DNA of 43,607 bases, taken from Alkalinema sp. FACHB-956. Lineage in GTDB: Bacteria > Cyanobacteriota > Cyanobacteriia > Leptolyngbyales > Leptolyngbyaceae. The notes under the pieces are model-generated. The model searched no databases. It worked only from the letters and a program-made list of their open reading frames with translations, and was not told where the DNA came from. This document shows positions 1-8,859 of this stretch, in pieces; position 1 is the first letter of the stretch; each line of letters begins with the position of its first letter. The stretch lies in the NCBI RefSeq assembly GCF_014697025.1, contig NZ_JACJRC010000036.1:1-43607 (forward strand). The letters run 5' to 3'. The position numbers and the translations under genes are program-made.

Positions 1-26
1 GAGCTGGATGGGTTGAAGCGCAGGTT

Positions 27-123
27 TACTCACAGATTCAATCTCTAGTCCCTAATAGAATGCTAAATTAACTGCTTTTTCTGGATTCTTGTAAAAACTC
101 TCTATTTTTTTAAGCCTGAGTAG
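27..123. mobile_element. Small AT-rich insertion breaking a receiver domain
   Basis: Bases 3-29 translate as AGWVEAQVY, which fits the helix just before the phospho-Asp strand of a receiver domain. The matching strand (YDLILLDLSLPDVDG) resumes at about 125 in another frame. The bases between are AT-rich and hold stops in the frames concerned. TTAC occurs at 26-29 and again at 124-127, as a short target duplication would. TACTCA (27-32) and TGAGTA (117-122) form a 6-bp inverted pair. The exact borders cannot be fixed: removing 92 or 98 bp would each restore the frame. I infer a miniature insertion element or the scar of one. Confidence 0.45.
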
Positions 124-145
124 TTACGATCTGATTTTATTAGAC

Positions 146-1939
146 TTGAGCTTGCCAGATGTCGATGGCATTACCCTCTGCCGCCAACTCCGCACCACTG
201 GCAACCAGACTCCGATTCTAATGCTTACGGCCAAGAATAGTCCCTACGATCGGGTGGCGGGGCTAGATGCAGGAGCCGATGATTACCTCAGTAAACCGTT
301 CCATGAAGCTGAACTCTTAGCCCGGATTCGGGCTTTGTTACGACGACAGCAAGCCTCAAAGCCCTCGTTGTTGCAATGGGAACGGCTACAAGTTGATGTG
401 GATGACCGAACGGTGTTATATGACAGCGTGCCGATTCACCTCACCCCCAAGGAATACGGCATTTTGGAAATGTTATTGCAGTTTCCCCGGCGCATTTTTA
501 GTCGATCGGCCATTTTGGATCAGGTGTGGGGTCTGGACACCGTCTCTGGAGAACGAGCCGTCAATACACAGATTGGCGGACTCCGGCAAAAGCTCAGAGC
601 CGCTGGCATCAGCTTCGAACTGATTGAATCCGTTTATGGACTGGGCTACCGCCTCTTGCCCCCTCCGTCGCCCTCCGATCCGCCATCAGAGCCTAGCGTT
701 CCGGCAGAGGGGGGATCCTCGCGATCGAAGCCTGCACGGCGATCGCAGAAAACTCCGGCCCCTGCCCGTCCCTCCGTGGAAGCTGAGATTCAAGCCAAAA
801 TGGCCCAAGCCTGGGCGATGTTTCAAGAGACACTGCCCCCCCGCCTAGCCCAATTGGAGAGGGCGATCGCGCAGTGGAGCCAGGGCACGCTGACACTAGA
901 AGTCCGCCAACAGGCCCAAGCCGAAGCCCATCGTCTCATTGGATCTTTCGGATCCTTAGGATTTCCCCAGGGCTCGGAACTGGCCCGCAGCTTAGAAACA
1001 GCCCTCCAGTCCGATCGTCCCTGCGATGCAACCCTGGCTCAGCAAGTTTCCGAGACCCTTCAGACCTTAGAACAACAGCTAGCCGCCTATACTGCCAGGC
1101 TCAATCAAGACACCTACGCCGGAACCCAACCGCAACTCCCCCTTGCCAGTCCCACCGGAGAGACCATTCTGGCGATCATGACCCAGGATCGGCAATTGCT
1201 GACCACGATCGAGCATTTTTCTCCCCTGAGTGCTTGGCAAACGGTGTTAGTGGCCAACCTCAGTGACATCCATCAACTGCTGAAGCAACAACTGCCCTTG
1301 GTGAGCATCCTGGATTTCGCCATGGCTCCCGAAGCCGAAGCCATCCAGGTCTTGAATACGCTCACAAGCCAACGGGTGCCCGTGGTGATTCTGCTAGACC
1401 AAGATGCTTCTCTGCAATCTCCAATTGATCGCTTACAGCAACGGGTTTACCTGACTCGGTTGGGGGCAAGGGCGATTGTCAGCCGACCGATCGAGCCTGC
1501 CATGCTTTTGAAAAGTTTGACCCAGGCGATCGAAGCGACCCCGGATCCCGATGCCCAAATTTTGCTAGTGGATGATGATCCCCAGGTGCTGGCCACCATT
1601 GCCACCCTGCTGGAACCCTGGGCACTCCAAGTCACGCCCTTAGAGAATCCAAAATATTTTTGGGAAATTCTCAATACTTGCAACCCTGATTTATTGATTT
1701 TAGATATCGAGCTACCTGAAATTAGTGGCTTTGATCTCTGTCGGGTGGTGCGGAGTGATCCGGATTGGGTGGACTTACCGATTATCTTTTTGTCTGCCCA
1801 CACCGATCGGGCCACTGTTACACAGGTCTTTAGTTTGGGGGCAGATGACTATGTGAGAAAACCGATCGTGGAGCCGGAGCTCATCGCACGCATCTTGAAT
1901 CGCCTGCGCCGATCGCCCAGTCGCGATCGGTACCCATAG
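146..1939 (+). CDS. Multi-domain response regulator (REC/OmpR-wHTH/HPt/REC), N-terminus disrupted
   Basis: Two-component regulator that should bind DNA and also relay phosphate. In the 597-residue frame, residues 1-66 are the back half of a receiver, with the LDLSLPDVDG strand and the GADDYLSKPF lysine loop. Residues 75-171 are an OmpR-type winged helix ending in YGLGYRL. After a Pro/Ser linker, residues 215-315 look like an HPt domain, with His262 in AHRLIGSFGSLG. Residues 340-465 are a degenerate receiver, and 470-590 a complete receiver with LLVDDD, Asp520 and Lys572. The frame opens at a TTG inside the first receiver, so this is not the native start. The missing front half lies beyond the insertion at about 27-123 and outside the window. 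The product is therefore truncated or the gene is a pseudogene, although the HTH and rear domains are open. It lies just upstream of other two-component genes. Confidence 0.8.
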   Translation: MSLPDVDGITLCRQLRTTGNQTPILMLTAKNSPYDRVAGLDAGADDYLSKPFHEAELLARIRALLRRQQASKPSLLQWERLQVDVDDRTVLYDSVPIHLTPKEYGILEMLLQFPRRIFSRSAILDQVWGLDTVSGERAVNTQIGGLRQKLRAAGISFELIESVYGLGYRLLPPPSPSDPPSEPSVPAEGGSSRSKPARRSQKTPAPARPSVEAEIQAKMAQAWAMFQETLPPRLAQLERAIAQWSQGTLTLEVRQQAQAEAHRLIGSFGSLGFPQGSELARSLETALQSDRPCDATLAQQVSETLQTLEQQLAAYTARLNQDTYAGTQPQLPLASPTGETILAIMTQDRQLLTTIEHFSPLSAWQTVLVANLSDIHQLLKQQLPLVSILDFAMAPEAEAIQVLNTLTSQRVPVVILLDQDASLQSPIDRLQQRVYLTRLGARAIVSRPIEPAMLLKSLTQAIEATPDPDAQILLVDDDPQVLATIATLLEPWALQVTPLENPKYFWEILNTCNPDLLILDIELPEISGFDLCRVVRSDPDWVDLPIIFLSAHTDRATVTQVFSLGADDYVRKPIVEPELIARILNRLRRSPSRDRYP

Positions 1940-2020
1940 GAGTAGCCCCAGCAGCCCCCACCGTTGTCAATTGCACCTTGAACCCTGTCGGGATGATGGG
2001 AGAGGAGATCCCCAGATTCC

Positions 2021-2443
2021 CTAAACCTTTTGCAAAGAGGTTTGCTGGATCGTTGTAATCACTTCCAGCAACTGAAACAGCCGGAGCGGTTTTTTTAAAT
2101 AGGCCGTCGCGCCTAACTGTAGAGTCTGTTGGTGATTCTCCTCATCCATTTCAGCAGTCAGGAAAATAAATGGAACCTGTGCCAGAGTCGGATCATTACG
2201 GATAGCGTTTAACACGCCATAGCCATCCAGTTCTGGCATATTGATATCACAGATAATCAGATCAGGGTGATGTTGCTTGGCAAGTTGCAATCCCTGCATC
2301 CCATCTTCAGCGCGGATGGGTAAAAAACCAATATCAGTCAAAATTTCGGCTAAAATAGCTTGAAATTTTTCGTCGTCATCAATCAGAAGAACCGTTTGAT
2401 TCACGCACAAATCATTTTGAGTCACGTACATTACCGAATTCAA
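2021..2443 (-). CDS. CheY-like single-domain response regulator
   Basis: Stand-alone receiver that accepts phosphate from a histidine kinase and passes the signal by protein contact, since it has no output domain. The acidic pocket reads LLIDDD near residue 20. The phospho-Asp is in IICDINMPELDG, the switch Thr in FLTAEMDEE, and the conserved Lys in YLKKPL. At 140 residues it is slightly long. The first 13 residues (MNSVMYVTQNDLC) precede the receiver fold, so translation could begin at Met5 or at the GTG for Val14; no clear ribosome-binding site decides. It is convergent with the multi-domain regulator on its left and divergent from the PAS kinase on its right. Confidence 0.88.
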   Translation of the reverse strand: MNSVMYVTQNDLCVNQTVLLIDDDEKFQAILAEILTDIGFLPIRAEDGMQGLQLAKQHHPDLIICDINMPELDGYGVLNAIRNDPTLAQVPFIFLTAEMDEENHQQTLQLGATAYLKKPLRLFQLLEVITTIQQTSLQKV

Positions 2444-3005
2444 CGTTTTGGTTAAACTACTTTGATCAAGCTCAAATCTATAATGAACGCTTCACTTAGA
2501 GCTACACATCATCCACTTGCATTATCCATGTAAAATACATCATCCACCGGCACCTGACTGGGGAAACACCAGGATTCCGTGAGTACAGCAACTCTGATGA
2601 GCGGAGTAAACGGAGAGTTCTTGACTGGAAAGCTTTACTTTGTAGCCGTATTGGTTAGGCTAATTTGCTGGAGCTTAACTTAATTTGCTGGGGCTGATTT
2701 GCTAGAGCTGATTTGTGTAGAAATGTGAGGACGTCTCAACCCAGTGAAAAAACAAACAGATTGACTAGATTGTAGATTTTCCCTGCTAGAGAAGAAAGGC
2801 TTGGAATCCGACTGTGTAGCTCATTAGAAGCATACTCATTTACCTTCATCCCTCAGCATAGCTTTAAAAAATCAGGAAATTGTAAGGTTTTTCACTTTTT
2901 TCATGCCTTGTTATCCACTTCTACAAACTTCCCCTTGGTCACTGGGCGCACAGAAGGAACTACAGAAGTAACTGACGCCCATGGGGAACCGGGCCCTAGC
3001 TTATC
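2444..3005. other. 562-bp gene-free region upstream of PAS kinase
   Basis: No convincing coding frame is seen. Between about 2655 and 2716 a degenerate unit like AATTTGCTGGAGCTTA recurs three to four times. Promoters for the divergent receiver and kinase genes must lie here, but I could not assign -10/-35 boxes with confidence. Confidence 0.5.
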
Positions 3006-6000
3006 ATGGAACAAAGACTCCAGACAGAAGGGCTGACAGTCATGTCCCAGCGATCATTCCAACAAGCACCATTTGAAACTTTCATTGAATCTGCCCATCA
3101 GCGTCTTGCGAACTTGTTACATCGGGTGCACATGCTAGAACAGGGTGGAGAAATGACTAACTTGGTCATGGAGACCGTTGGGGAAGTTGCGATTACCCTA
3201 GAAGAGCTGGAAGGATTGGCCCACAAATTACGGCAATATAATCAGGAATTAATTCAAGCACGACAATCCGTAGAACAGGAACGACAACGCTATCAGGATT
3301 TATTTAACTTTGCCCCCGATGGTTACCTTGTCACTAATGAATTAGGCCATATTCAAGAAGCTAACCAAGCCACTGCTAATTTATTGCGGGTCTATCCAGA
3401 AGATTTATTGGAGCGATCGCTGGCGACCTTTGTACATCCAGCGGATTTACCCATCTACGATCGAGTCTTTCAAAGATTACGGCAAGTGGGTCAAGTCCAA
3501 GGCTATGAATTGCGAATTCATCGTGCGGAGAATCCCCATAGCAACCCCGTGGAGAACCAACGGGAACATCCAACTGACAACCCAACCCCTCCTCAACCCG
3601 AGCACTGGGTTGAACTAAGTGTTGCAGTGATCCAGAGTCAAGACGGAACGGGACGATCGCTGCGGTGGTTAATGCGAGACATCACCGATCGTAAACGGAT
3701 GGAATTTCAACTGAAAACCTCCTCCATCCATTTGAAGGACATTCTGAACCATGCCAGCGCAGCCATTCTCAGTTTTCGAGGATTTCTCAACAACACTTGG
3801 CATATTGACTATTGCTCCGCCGGATGTGCAGCCTTATTTGGCTATACCTCCGATGAAATGATTGCCGATCAGACCCTATGGGGCAATCGCGTCCTTCCCG
3901 AAGATTTGGCAGAGATCGTCCCTGCCATTTTTGAGAGTCTCCGCAAGGACAACGCTGGACAAGTGGACTATCGCTTTCGTCGGAAGGATGACACTTTAAA
4001 ATGGATGAATGCTAACTTTACGGGCCGCTGGGATGAGGCAGAACAATGTTGGTTTGGCACGGGAGTGTTGACAGATATTACCGATCGCAAACAGCTAGAA
4101 CTCCAACTACAGAAGTCTACAACTCAACTCAGTGCCATTCTGGATAATGCGATCGCCTCCATTTTTCAGGTGCGGGTCTATCCCAACTTTGAGTTGCAAT
4201 ACGACTATCAATCTGCTGGGGCAGAAGCGGTCTTTGGCTATACGGCGGAAGAATTGATGGCCGACAATTATCTATGGATGTCGCGGGTGCATCCGGAAGA
4301 TTGGGCGAACCGCTTAGTCCCCGGTTTTCAGGATGTTTTCTCGGAGCGATCGAACACGATCGAGTACCGCTTATACCGCAAAGATGGGGAACTGCGATGG
4401 CTCACGGTTACCTTTGCCTCGCGCCAGGATGAAGCCGCAGGCTGTTGGATTGTCACTGGCATCAGCACTGATATCACCGCTTTCAAAGAAGCCGAAGCCT
4501 CCCTCAAAAAAAGTGAAACCCTCTATCGCACCTTGGCCAGCCATTTTCCCAATGGAGCCGTTTGTTTATTTGATGGAGATCTTCGATTCACCCTAGCCGA
4601 TGGATTGGGTCTGGTGGAAGCAGGCTTATCCAAAGAACAATTGGAAGGCAAAACGATTTGGGAGGCCCTCCCTGCAGATTTTGTCGCTCAGGTAGAACCC
4701 TTTTATCGATCGGCCTTAGCGGGTAAAACCACAACGACAGAGCTGATGTTTGGTGCAGCAACCTATCAGGCGTACCACCTGCCTATCACCAATGATTGTG
4801 GTGAGATCATTGCAGGAATGGTCATGACTCAGAATATTACCGATCGCAAACGTCGAGAGGAACAGTTACGTCTGTTGGAATCAGTTGTTACGAATATTCA
4901 CGAAGCAGTCATTATTACAGAAGCGATTGATACAGAAGCGATCGATACAGAAGCGATTGAGACATCGGCAATTGATACAGAAGCGATTGATACAGAAGCG
5001 ATCGAACCCATCGTGGATGAAACAGCTACATTACATCCAGGCTTATCCGTAGAAAATGCTCAGTCTTTAGAAGAATCGTCAATGCAGTCCCACGCTAGCA
5101 ATTCCCAAGCTGGGAATTCCCAAGCTGGCAATTCCCAAGATAATAATCCCTATCCTCCCCATCACCGGATTGTATATGTCAATCCAGCCTTTAGCGCAAT
5201 GACGGGCTATTCCGCCGCAGAGGTTTTGCAGAAAACACCCCGATTTTTACAAGGGCAATGCACAGATCGCCAAGCCCTCGCCCAACTGAGATTGGCTCTA
5301 CAATCAGGACAACCAACCCAGTTAGAATTTATCAACTATCGCAAAGATCATTCGCAATTTTGGGCCGATCTCAGCATGGTTCCGATCTATGGATCTGACG
5401 ATCGCCTGAATTATTGGGTTTCGGTACGCCGCGATGTCACCGATCGCAAACAGGCAGCCACAACTTTGCAACAACTCAATGAAGCCCTAGAACAACGAGT
5501 TCAGGAACGGACACAAGCCCTGCAAGAAAGTGAAGAACGATTCCGTCATGCCTTTGACCATGCAGTAACTGGCGTTGCCCTTGTGGCCTTAGAAGGTCGT
5601 TGGCTCAAGGTCAATCCTGCCCTATGCCACTTACTGGGTTACAGTGAGCATGAGCTGCAACAATTTGATTGTCAGGATGTTTTGCATCCCGATGATTTCC
5701 ATTCCTATTCCCTAATTCTGCACCAGTTAATTTCCGACGAAATCACTAGTCACCAATCGGAACACCGCTATCGCCACAAACAAGGCTATGACCTGTGGGT
5801 GATTTGTAGCCTTTCCCTGGTGCGGGATAGCCAAGGGCATCCCCTCTACTTTGTGAAACAAATCCTCGACATTACCGAGCGACGGGCGATCGATCAAATG
5901 AAAGATGAATTTATTGCCATTGCCAGCCATGAACTCAGAACCCCCTTAACCTCCATGCGGGGCTCCTTGGGGTTGGTGGCCTCCGGCGTTTTAGATGATG

Positions 6001-6734
6001 ACCCTAAGATGGCTCGGGAGTTGATTCAAGTCGCGATTAACCAAAACGATCGACTGACTCGTTTAGTGAACGACATGCTGGATCTGGAACGGCTCGATGC
6101 TCGAACGGCAGTTTTGCAGCTCCAACCCTGTGCCGTGACAGCGCTGGTTCAACAGGCGATCGAAACCGTCTATCCCCTGGCAGAAGAAGCCGCGATCGCC
6201 TTCCACTGGCAACCGGCGGAGTTGCAAGTTCAGGCCGATCCAGACCGAATTGTTCAAGTACTGGTGAATCTTTTAGGCAATGCCGTCAAGTTTTCTCCGT
6301 CCCAAACCACCATCACCATTCGCGTCACCACAGCGTCCCACGCTTGCAACGCCCATCTGCTCGATCGATCAAGTAGACAATCGCAACTCTCTCAGAATAG
6401 ACAATCGAACAGCAAGTCATCGCAAAACAGGCCACCACAAAACAGGCCATCGCAAAACCAGGAATTCCAGCCAGCCGATCCGCCTCCCGTCTATGGATTA
6501 TTTTCGATTCAAGATCAGGGGCGAGGCATTCCTGCTGATAAATTAGACATGATTTTTGGGCGATTTCAGCAGGTAGATTCTTCCGATTCCCGCAATGCAG
6601 GAGGAACGGGGTTGGGGTTAGCCATTTGTCAAAAAATTGTTCAGCAACATACCGGAAAAATTTGGGCCAGCAGTACGCCTGGGCAAGGCAGCACGTTTTA
6701 CTTTACATTGCCTCTAGCGACCCATTCCCCCTAA
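3006..6734 (+). CDS. Six-PAS sensor histidine kinase
   Basis: Soluble sensor kinase of 1242 residues with no membrane segment. After a coiled N-terminus there are six PAS units, most closing with a D[IV]TDRK-type motif, at roughly 95-230, 235-360, 365-500, 503-620, 625-820 and 838-965. HisKA follows, with phospho-His975 in ASHELRTPL. The ATPase shows an N box (LLGNAVKF), G1 (DQGRGIP) and G2 (GGTGLGLA). PAS5 has the TPRFLQG motif of LOV-like domains but lacks the photoactive Cys, so flavin adduct chemistry is unlikely. Two low-complexity inserts interrupt folded domains: EAIDT and GNSQA repeats inside PAS5 (about 637-715) and a Gln/Asn/Ser/Arg stretch between the N and G1 boxes. ATG at 3042 (Met13), preceded by AGAAGG at some distance, is an alternative start. 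The nearby single receivers are plausible partners. Confidence 0.93.
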   Translation: MEQRLQTEGLTVMSQRSFQQAPFETFIESAHQRLANLLHRVHMLEQGGEMTNLVMETVGEVAITLEELEGLAHKLRQYNQELIQARQSVEQERQRYQDLFNFAPDGYLVTNELGHIQEANQATANLLRVYPEDLLERSLATFVHPADLPIYDRVFQRLRQVGQVQGYELRIHRAENPHSNPVENQREHPTDNPTPPQPEHWVELSVAVIQSQDGTGRSLRWLMRDITDRKRMEFQLKTSSIHLKDILNHASAAILSFRGFLNNTWHIDYCSAGCAALFGYTSDEMIADQTLWGNRVLPEDLAEIVPAIFESLRKDNAGQVDYRFRRKDDTLKWMNANFTGRWDEAEQCWFGTGVLTDITDRKQLELQLQKSTTQLSAILDNAIASIFQVRVYPNFELQYDYQSAGAEAVFGYTAEELMADNYLWMSRVHPEDWANRLVPGFQDVFSERSNTIEYRLYRKDGELRWLTVTFASRQDEAAGCWIVTGISTDITAFKEAEASLKKSETLYRTLASHFPNGAVCLFDGDLRFTLADGLGLVEAGLSKEQLEGKTIWEALPADFVAQVEPFYRSALAGKTTTTELMFGAATYQAYHLPITNDCGEIIAGMVMTQNITDRKRREEQLRLLESVVTNIHEAVIITEAIDTEAIDTEAIETSAIDTEAIDTEAIEPIVDETATLHPGLSVENAQSLEESSMQSHASNSQAGNSQAGNSQDNNPYPPHHRIVYVNPAFSAMTGYSAAEVLQKTPRFLQGQCTDRQALAQLRLALQSGQPTQLEFINYRKDHSQFWADLSMVPIYGSDDRLNYWVSVRRDVTDRKQAATTLQQLNEALEQRVQERTQALQESEERFRHAFDHAVTGVALVALEGRWLKVNPALCHLLGYSEHELQQFDCQDVLHPDDFHSYSLILHQLISDEITSHQSEHRYRHKQGYDLWVICSLSLVRDSQGHPLYFVKQILDITERRAIDQMKDEFIAIASHELRTPLTSMRGSLGLVASGVLDDDPKMARELIQVAINQNDRLTRLVNDMLDLERLDARTAVLQLQPCAVTALVQQAIETVYPLAEEAAIAFHWQPAELQVQADPDRIVQVLVNLLGNAVKFSPSQTTITIRVTTASHACNAHLLDRSSRQSQLSQNRQSNSKSSQNRPPQNRPSQNQEFQPADPPPVYGLFSIQDQGRGIPADKLDMIFGRFQQVDSSDSRNAGGTGLGLAICQKIVQQHTGKIWASSTPGQGSTFYFTLPLATHSP
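4917..5010 (+). repeat. In-frame 15-bp tandem repeats (EAIDT) within PAS5
   Basis: A 15-bp unit of the form GAAGCGATTGATACA recurs about six times with small changes, encoding EAIDT/EAIET/SAIDT. It keeps the reading frame and lengthens a loop between the first strand of PAS5 and the YVNPAF motif. A second 15-bp repeat (GNSQA, about 5094-5138) lies further along the same insert. Confidence 0.85.
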
Positions 6735-6767
6735 GAACCCATTACCTTGAGCGACCCATTCCCCCTA
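6716..6767 (+). repeat. 18-bp direct repeat spanning the kinase stop codon
   Basis: The 18 bases at 6716-6733, covering the last codons and start of the stop of the PAS kinase, are repeated exactly at 6750-6767. The result is a duplicated gene end. Confidence 0.85.
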
Positions 6768-6804
6768 GCGATCGTAAAGCCCGATGGCAGCCCTTCGCAA
6801 TGTA

Positions 6805-6876
6805 GTGCAGAAATGATACTCAGTACAGGAATGATATTCAGTGTGGGAATGTCATTCAGTGCAGAAATGTCATTCA
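6805..6876 (+). repeat. Four tandem copies of an 18-bp unit
   Basis: Units start at 6805, 6823, 6841 and 6859, on the pattern GTGCAGAAATGTCATTCA. They lie between the PAS kinase and the downstream receiver gene. Too regular for chance; the role is unknown. Confidence 0.9.
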
Positions 6877-6974
6877 GTGATGCAATCTTTGCTCGGAAGT
6901 GATTAGGATAATGGAATGGCTACTTCCGATCGATCCCCTTTACAACGCGGAATGCCAATAGGAATGTCTTTATC

Positions 6975-7373
6975 ATGTCTTCCCCATCCCCCTCGGCTAA
7001 TCTCCCCAAAACGATTCTCGTTGTTGAAGACGAAGCAAGTCTTAGATTGGTGATTCAAATTACATTGGAGCGATTGGGGGGCTGGAGTGTTCTGACTGCG
7101 GCTTCGGGGCGGGATGGGGTATCCCAAGCGCAACAGGTGCATCCCGATGCCATCTTGCTGGATGTGATGATGCCCGATATGGATGGACTGGAAGTACTGC
7201 AACAATTACGATCGCAGCCCCAAACTTCTCGGATTCCTGTGATCCTGCTCACTGCAAAAATCATGCCGATCAGCAGGGAAGAGCAAACACAGTTAGGTGT
7301 GTCTGGTATTATTGCTAAACCCTTTGACCCTTTACAGTTATCCCAACAGGTTGCAAAATTTCTACATTGGTAG
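6975..7373 (+). CDS. CheY-like single-domain response regulator
   Basis: Stand-alone receiver of 132 residues, likely phosphorylated by the PAS kinase encoded 240 bp upstream on the same strand. It has the acidic pocket ILVVEDE at residues 14-20, Asp63 in LLDVMMPDMDG, the switch residue in LLTAK and Lys115 in IAKPF. No output domain is present, and the frame ends cleanly after the last helix (QVAKFLHW). The ATG at 6975 is followed by a Ser/Pro-rich leader of about ten residues before the fold; no strong ribosome-binding site is visible. The gap from the kinase carries the 18-bp tandem repeats, so co-transcription is possible but not certain. Confidence 0.9.
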   Translation: MSSPSPSANLPKTILVVEDEASLRLVIQITLERLGGWSVLTAASGRDGVSQAQQVHPDAILLDVMMPDMDGLEVLQQLRSQPQTSRIPVILLTAKIMPISREEQTQLGVSGIIAKPFDPLQLSQQVAKFLHW

Positions 7374-7390
7374 TAAATTTATTGAAAGAT

Positions 7391-7442
7391 CGGTCTTAGC
7401 AAACGGTCTTACCGAACGGTCTTAGCAAACGGTCTTACCGAA
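7391..7442 (+). repeat. Four tandem 13-bp units (two 26-bp units)
   Basis: CGGTCTTAGCAAA and CGGTCTTACCGAA alternate twice, starting at 7391, 7404, 7417 and 7430. The 26-bp pair is perfectly duplicated just after the receiver gene stop. Confidence 0.9.
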
Positions 7443-7571
7443 CAGTGTGCACCTGAAATCCCAAGCAGATCGGGAGGGGAAGAGGGGAAATGGGTTACCT
7501 AGCTTGATCTCAGCTTGATTCCATAGAGAAAACTCAACAGCCAGGGCTGGGATCAGTTATTAACGCAATGA

Positions 7572-7604
7572 GTCACGATCGCAAAATTATTCTTCGATCG
7601 TGAC
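7572..7604. promoter_or_regulatory. Perfect 10-bp inverted repeat (operator or hairpin)
   Basis: GTCACGATCG (7572-7581) and CGATCGTGAC (7595-7604) are exact inverse copies separated by 13 AT-rich bases. No T-run follows, so a protein-binding operator is as likely as a terminator. It lies about 510 bp before the LuxR-type gene. Confidence 0.5.
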
Positions 7605-7894
7605 ATCCTTACAATTTCCTGACTTTCTTGATCTAACCTTGCAAAGTAACGCGTCTACACCCAAGTCAACCCACAATCAGCACCCAGTCAACTCAACTTT
7701 TTACGCTAAACAACTACCCCGAAGACATTCCTGAAGACAGTCTGTTCAGCAATTCCTGCCTAACACTTTCTGTCTGACGATCCTTGCCTCCTTTCCCATG
7801 GTGTTCCCTGAAGTTACGCGGAAGTCGATTCCGGTTCTGTGGAGGAAGCTCGGTGAGTGGTGAGTTTAGCATTGAGGATCCACTGATGGCCGAA

Positions 7895-7940
7895 TTTGAG
7901 AGGATATTCATCCTTAATTTGAGAGGATATTCATCCTTAA
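7895..7940 (+). repeat. Perfect 23-bp tandem duplication
   Basis: A 23-bp unit beginning TTTGAGAGGATATTC is repeated exactly head to tail (7895-7917, 7918-7940) in non-coding DNA upstream of the LuxR-type gene. Confidence 0.92.
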
Positions 7941-8111
7941 CCGGTAATCCATCGGCACCGGAGGACGTTTTTCCTGGTAACGCGCCCAGCAGAACACACT
8001 GGCTTATGGATTGAGGGGGGGCCTCGATCGTCAATCAGGATTTGAGTGTAGTTGCTTATGTCAAAGGATCTTGCAACCTAGTGTTGTGATGTACGGATAC
8101 GGATTGAGGTA

Positions 8112-8708
8112 GTGATGAATTACGGTTTAATCCCTTGTCTGGCACAAGCCGAACCATTTTTAATGCAATTCGAAGTTCTCAATTCATTGCACCTTGGCAT
8201 TTTTGTTGTTTCCCAAGATTTACAACCGCTTTATCTCAATGAACAGGCCGATCATCTGTGTGAGACTTTGTTTAAGTCTGCGCCCGATCGCTTGCCTCAG
8301 GATGTGCTGGTGGCTTGTCAGGAATTTCTGAATTTGGGAACTCCGCAGGTGCCGTTGGTGGTTGAATATCAGCCAAGTTTGATCCAATGGGTGAGATTAC
8401 ATATTAGTTTGATGAAGGGCGCACCCAATCAGGAAGCGCTGTTGCTTGTGGTGGTGGAAGACTGCTGCGAAGTGGAGTTACATCGGGATCAAAAAGCCTA
8501 CGGTCTGACGAAGCGGGAAGCGCAGGTGTGGATGCTGCTGCGATCGCAGTGCACCTACCAGGAAATTGCAGATCAGCTCAAAATTAGCCTGAATACCGTG
8601 AAGACCCATGCCAAGAATGTCTATCTGAAGCGGCGGGAATTTGTAAAGCAAAAGCCAGACAATTTATTGCGACTTCCAGAGATGTCGCCGTTAATGCTGG
8701 CGAAGTGA
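8112..8708 (+). CDS. LuxR/GerE-type transcription regulator with PAS-like N-terminus
   Basis: Probable DNA-binding regulator of 198 residues. Residues 131-175 form a LuxR/GerE helix-turn-helix: GLTKREAQVW, then TYQEIADQLKIS and the recognition helix NTVKTHAKN. Residues 17-120 resemble a small PAS sensor fold (GIFVVSQDLQPLYLNEQA), without a receiver Asp, so it is not a classical NarL-type response regulator. The frame opens at GTG 8112, but ATG 8115 is preceded by GAGG at a suitable distance and may be used. A long upstream region with an inverted repeat suggests its own regulation. The ligand and target genes are unknown. Confidence 0.85.
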   Translation: MMNYGLIPCLAQAEPFLMQFEVLNSLHLGIFVVSQDLQPLYLNEQADHLCETLFKSAPDRLPQDVLVACQEFLNLGTPQVPLVVEYQPSLIQWVRLHISLMKGAPNQEALLLVVVEDCCEVELHRDQKAYGLTKREAQVWMLLRSQCTYQEIADQLKISLNTVKTHAKNVYLKRREFVKQKPDNLLRLPEMSPLMLAK

Positions 8709-8859
8709 GGGGATCAGTCCGTGAGATAGGCGGGGAAGGTGAGGATCGGGATGGGATGCTGAATTTTGCCACAGAAGGACGGGGGTCTTGTACGATCGAA
8801 GTGCGAGTCTAACGTGATTCTTTCGTACACCTACCGAGTTCACCTCAGCCAGTTTTACC

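Larger units (their letters stand above)
7374..8111. other. 738-bp non-coding region before the LuxR-type gene
   Basis: It holds the 13-bp repeats at 7391, the inverted repeat at 7572-7604 and the 23-bp duplication at 7895-7940. The short frames here look like chance openings: they have no recognisable motifs and run through the repeats. It probably holds the control region of the LuxR-type regulator. Confidence 0.5.

Noticed and set aside
2560-2635. Hammerhead-ribozyme-like words: GAAAC (2561) followed by CTGATGAG (2595)
   Set aside because: Permuted order was tried, but stems I, II and III cannot be formed around the core and no valid cleavage triplet is placed correctly.
5160-5460. Photoactive LOV domain in the PAS kinase
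   Set aside because: The motif reads KTPRFLQG; the flavin-adduct Cys is absent.
6805-6876. CRISPR array
   Set aside because: Units are contiguous 18-bp copies with no spacers; the other tandem repeats fail for the same reason.
7784-8014. Short plus-strand frame before the LuxR-type gene
   Set aside because: It runs through a perfect 23-bp tandem duplication, lacks motifs and has an overlapping equal-length antisense frame.
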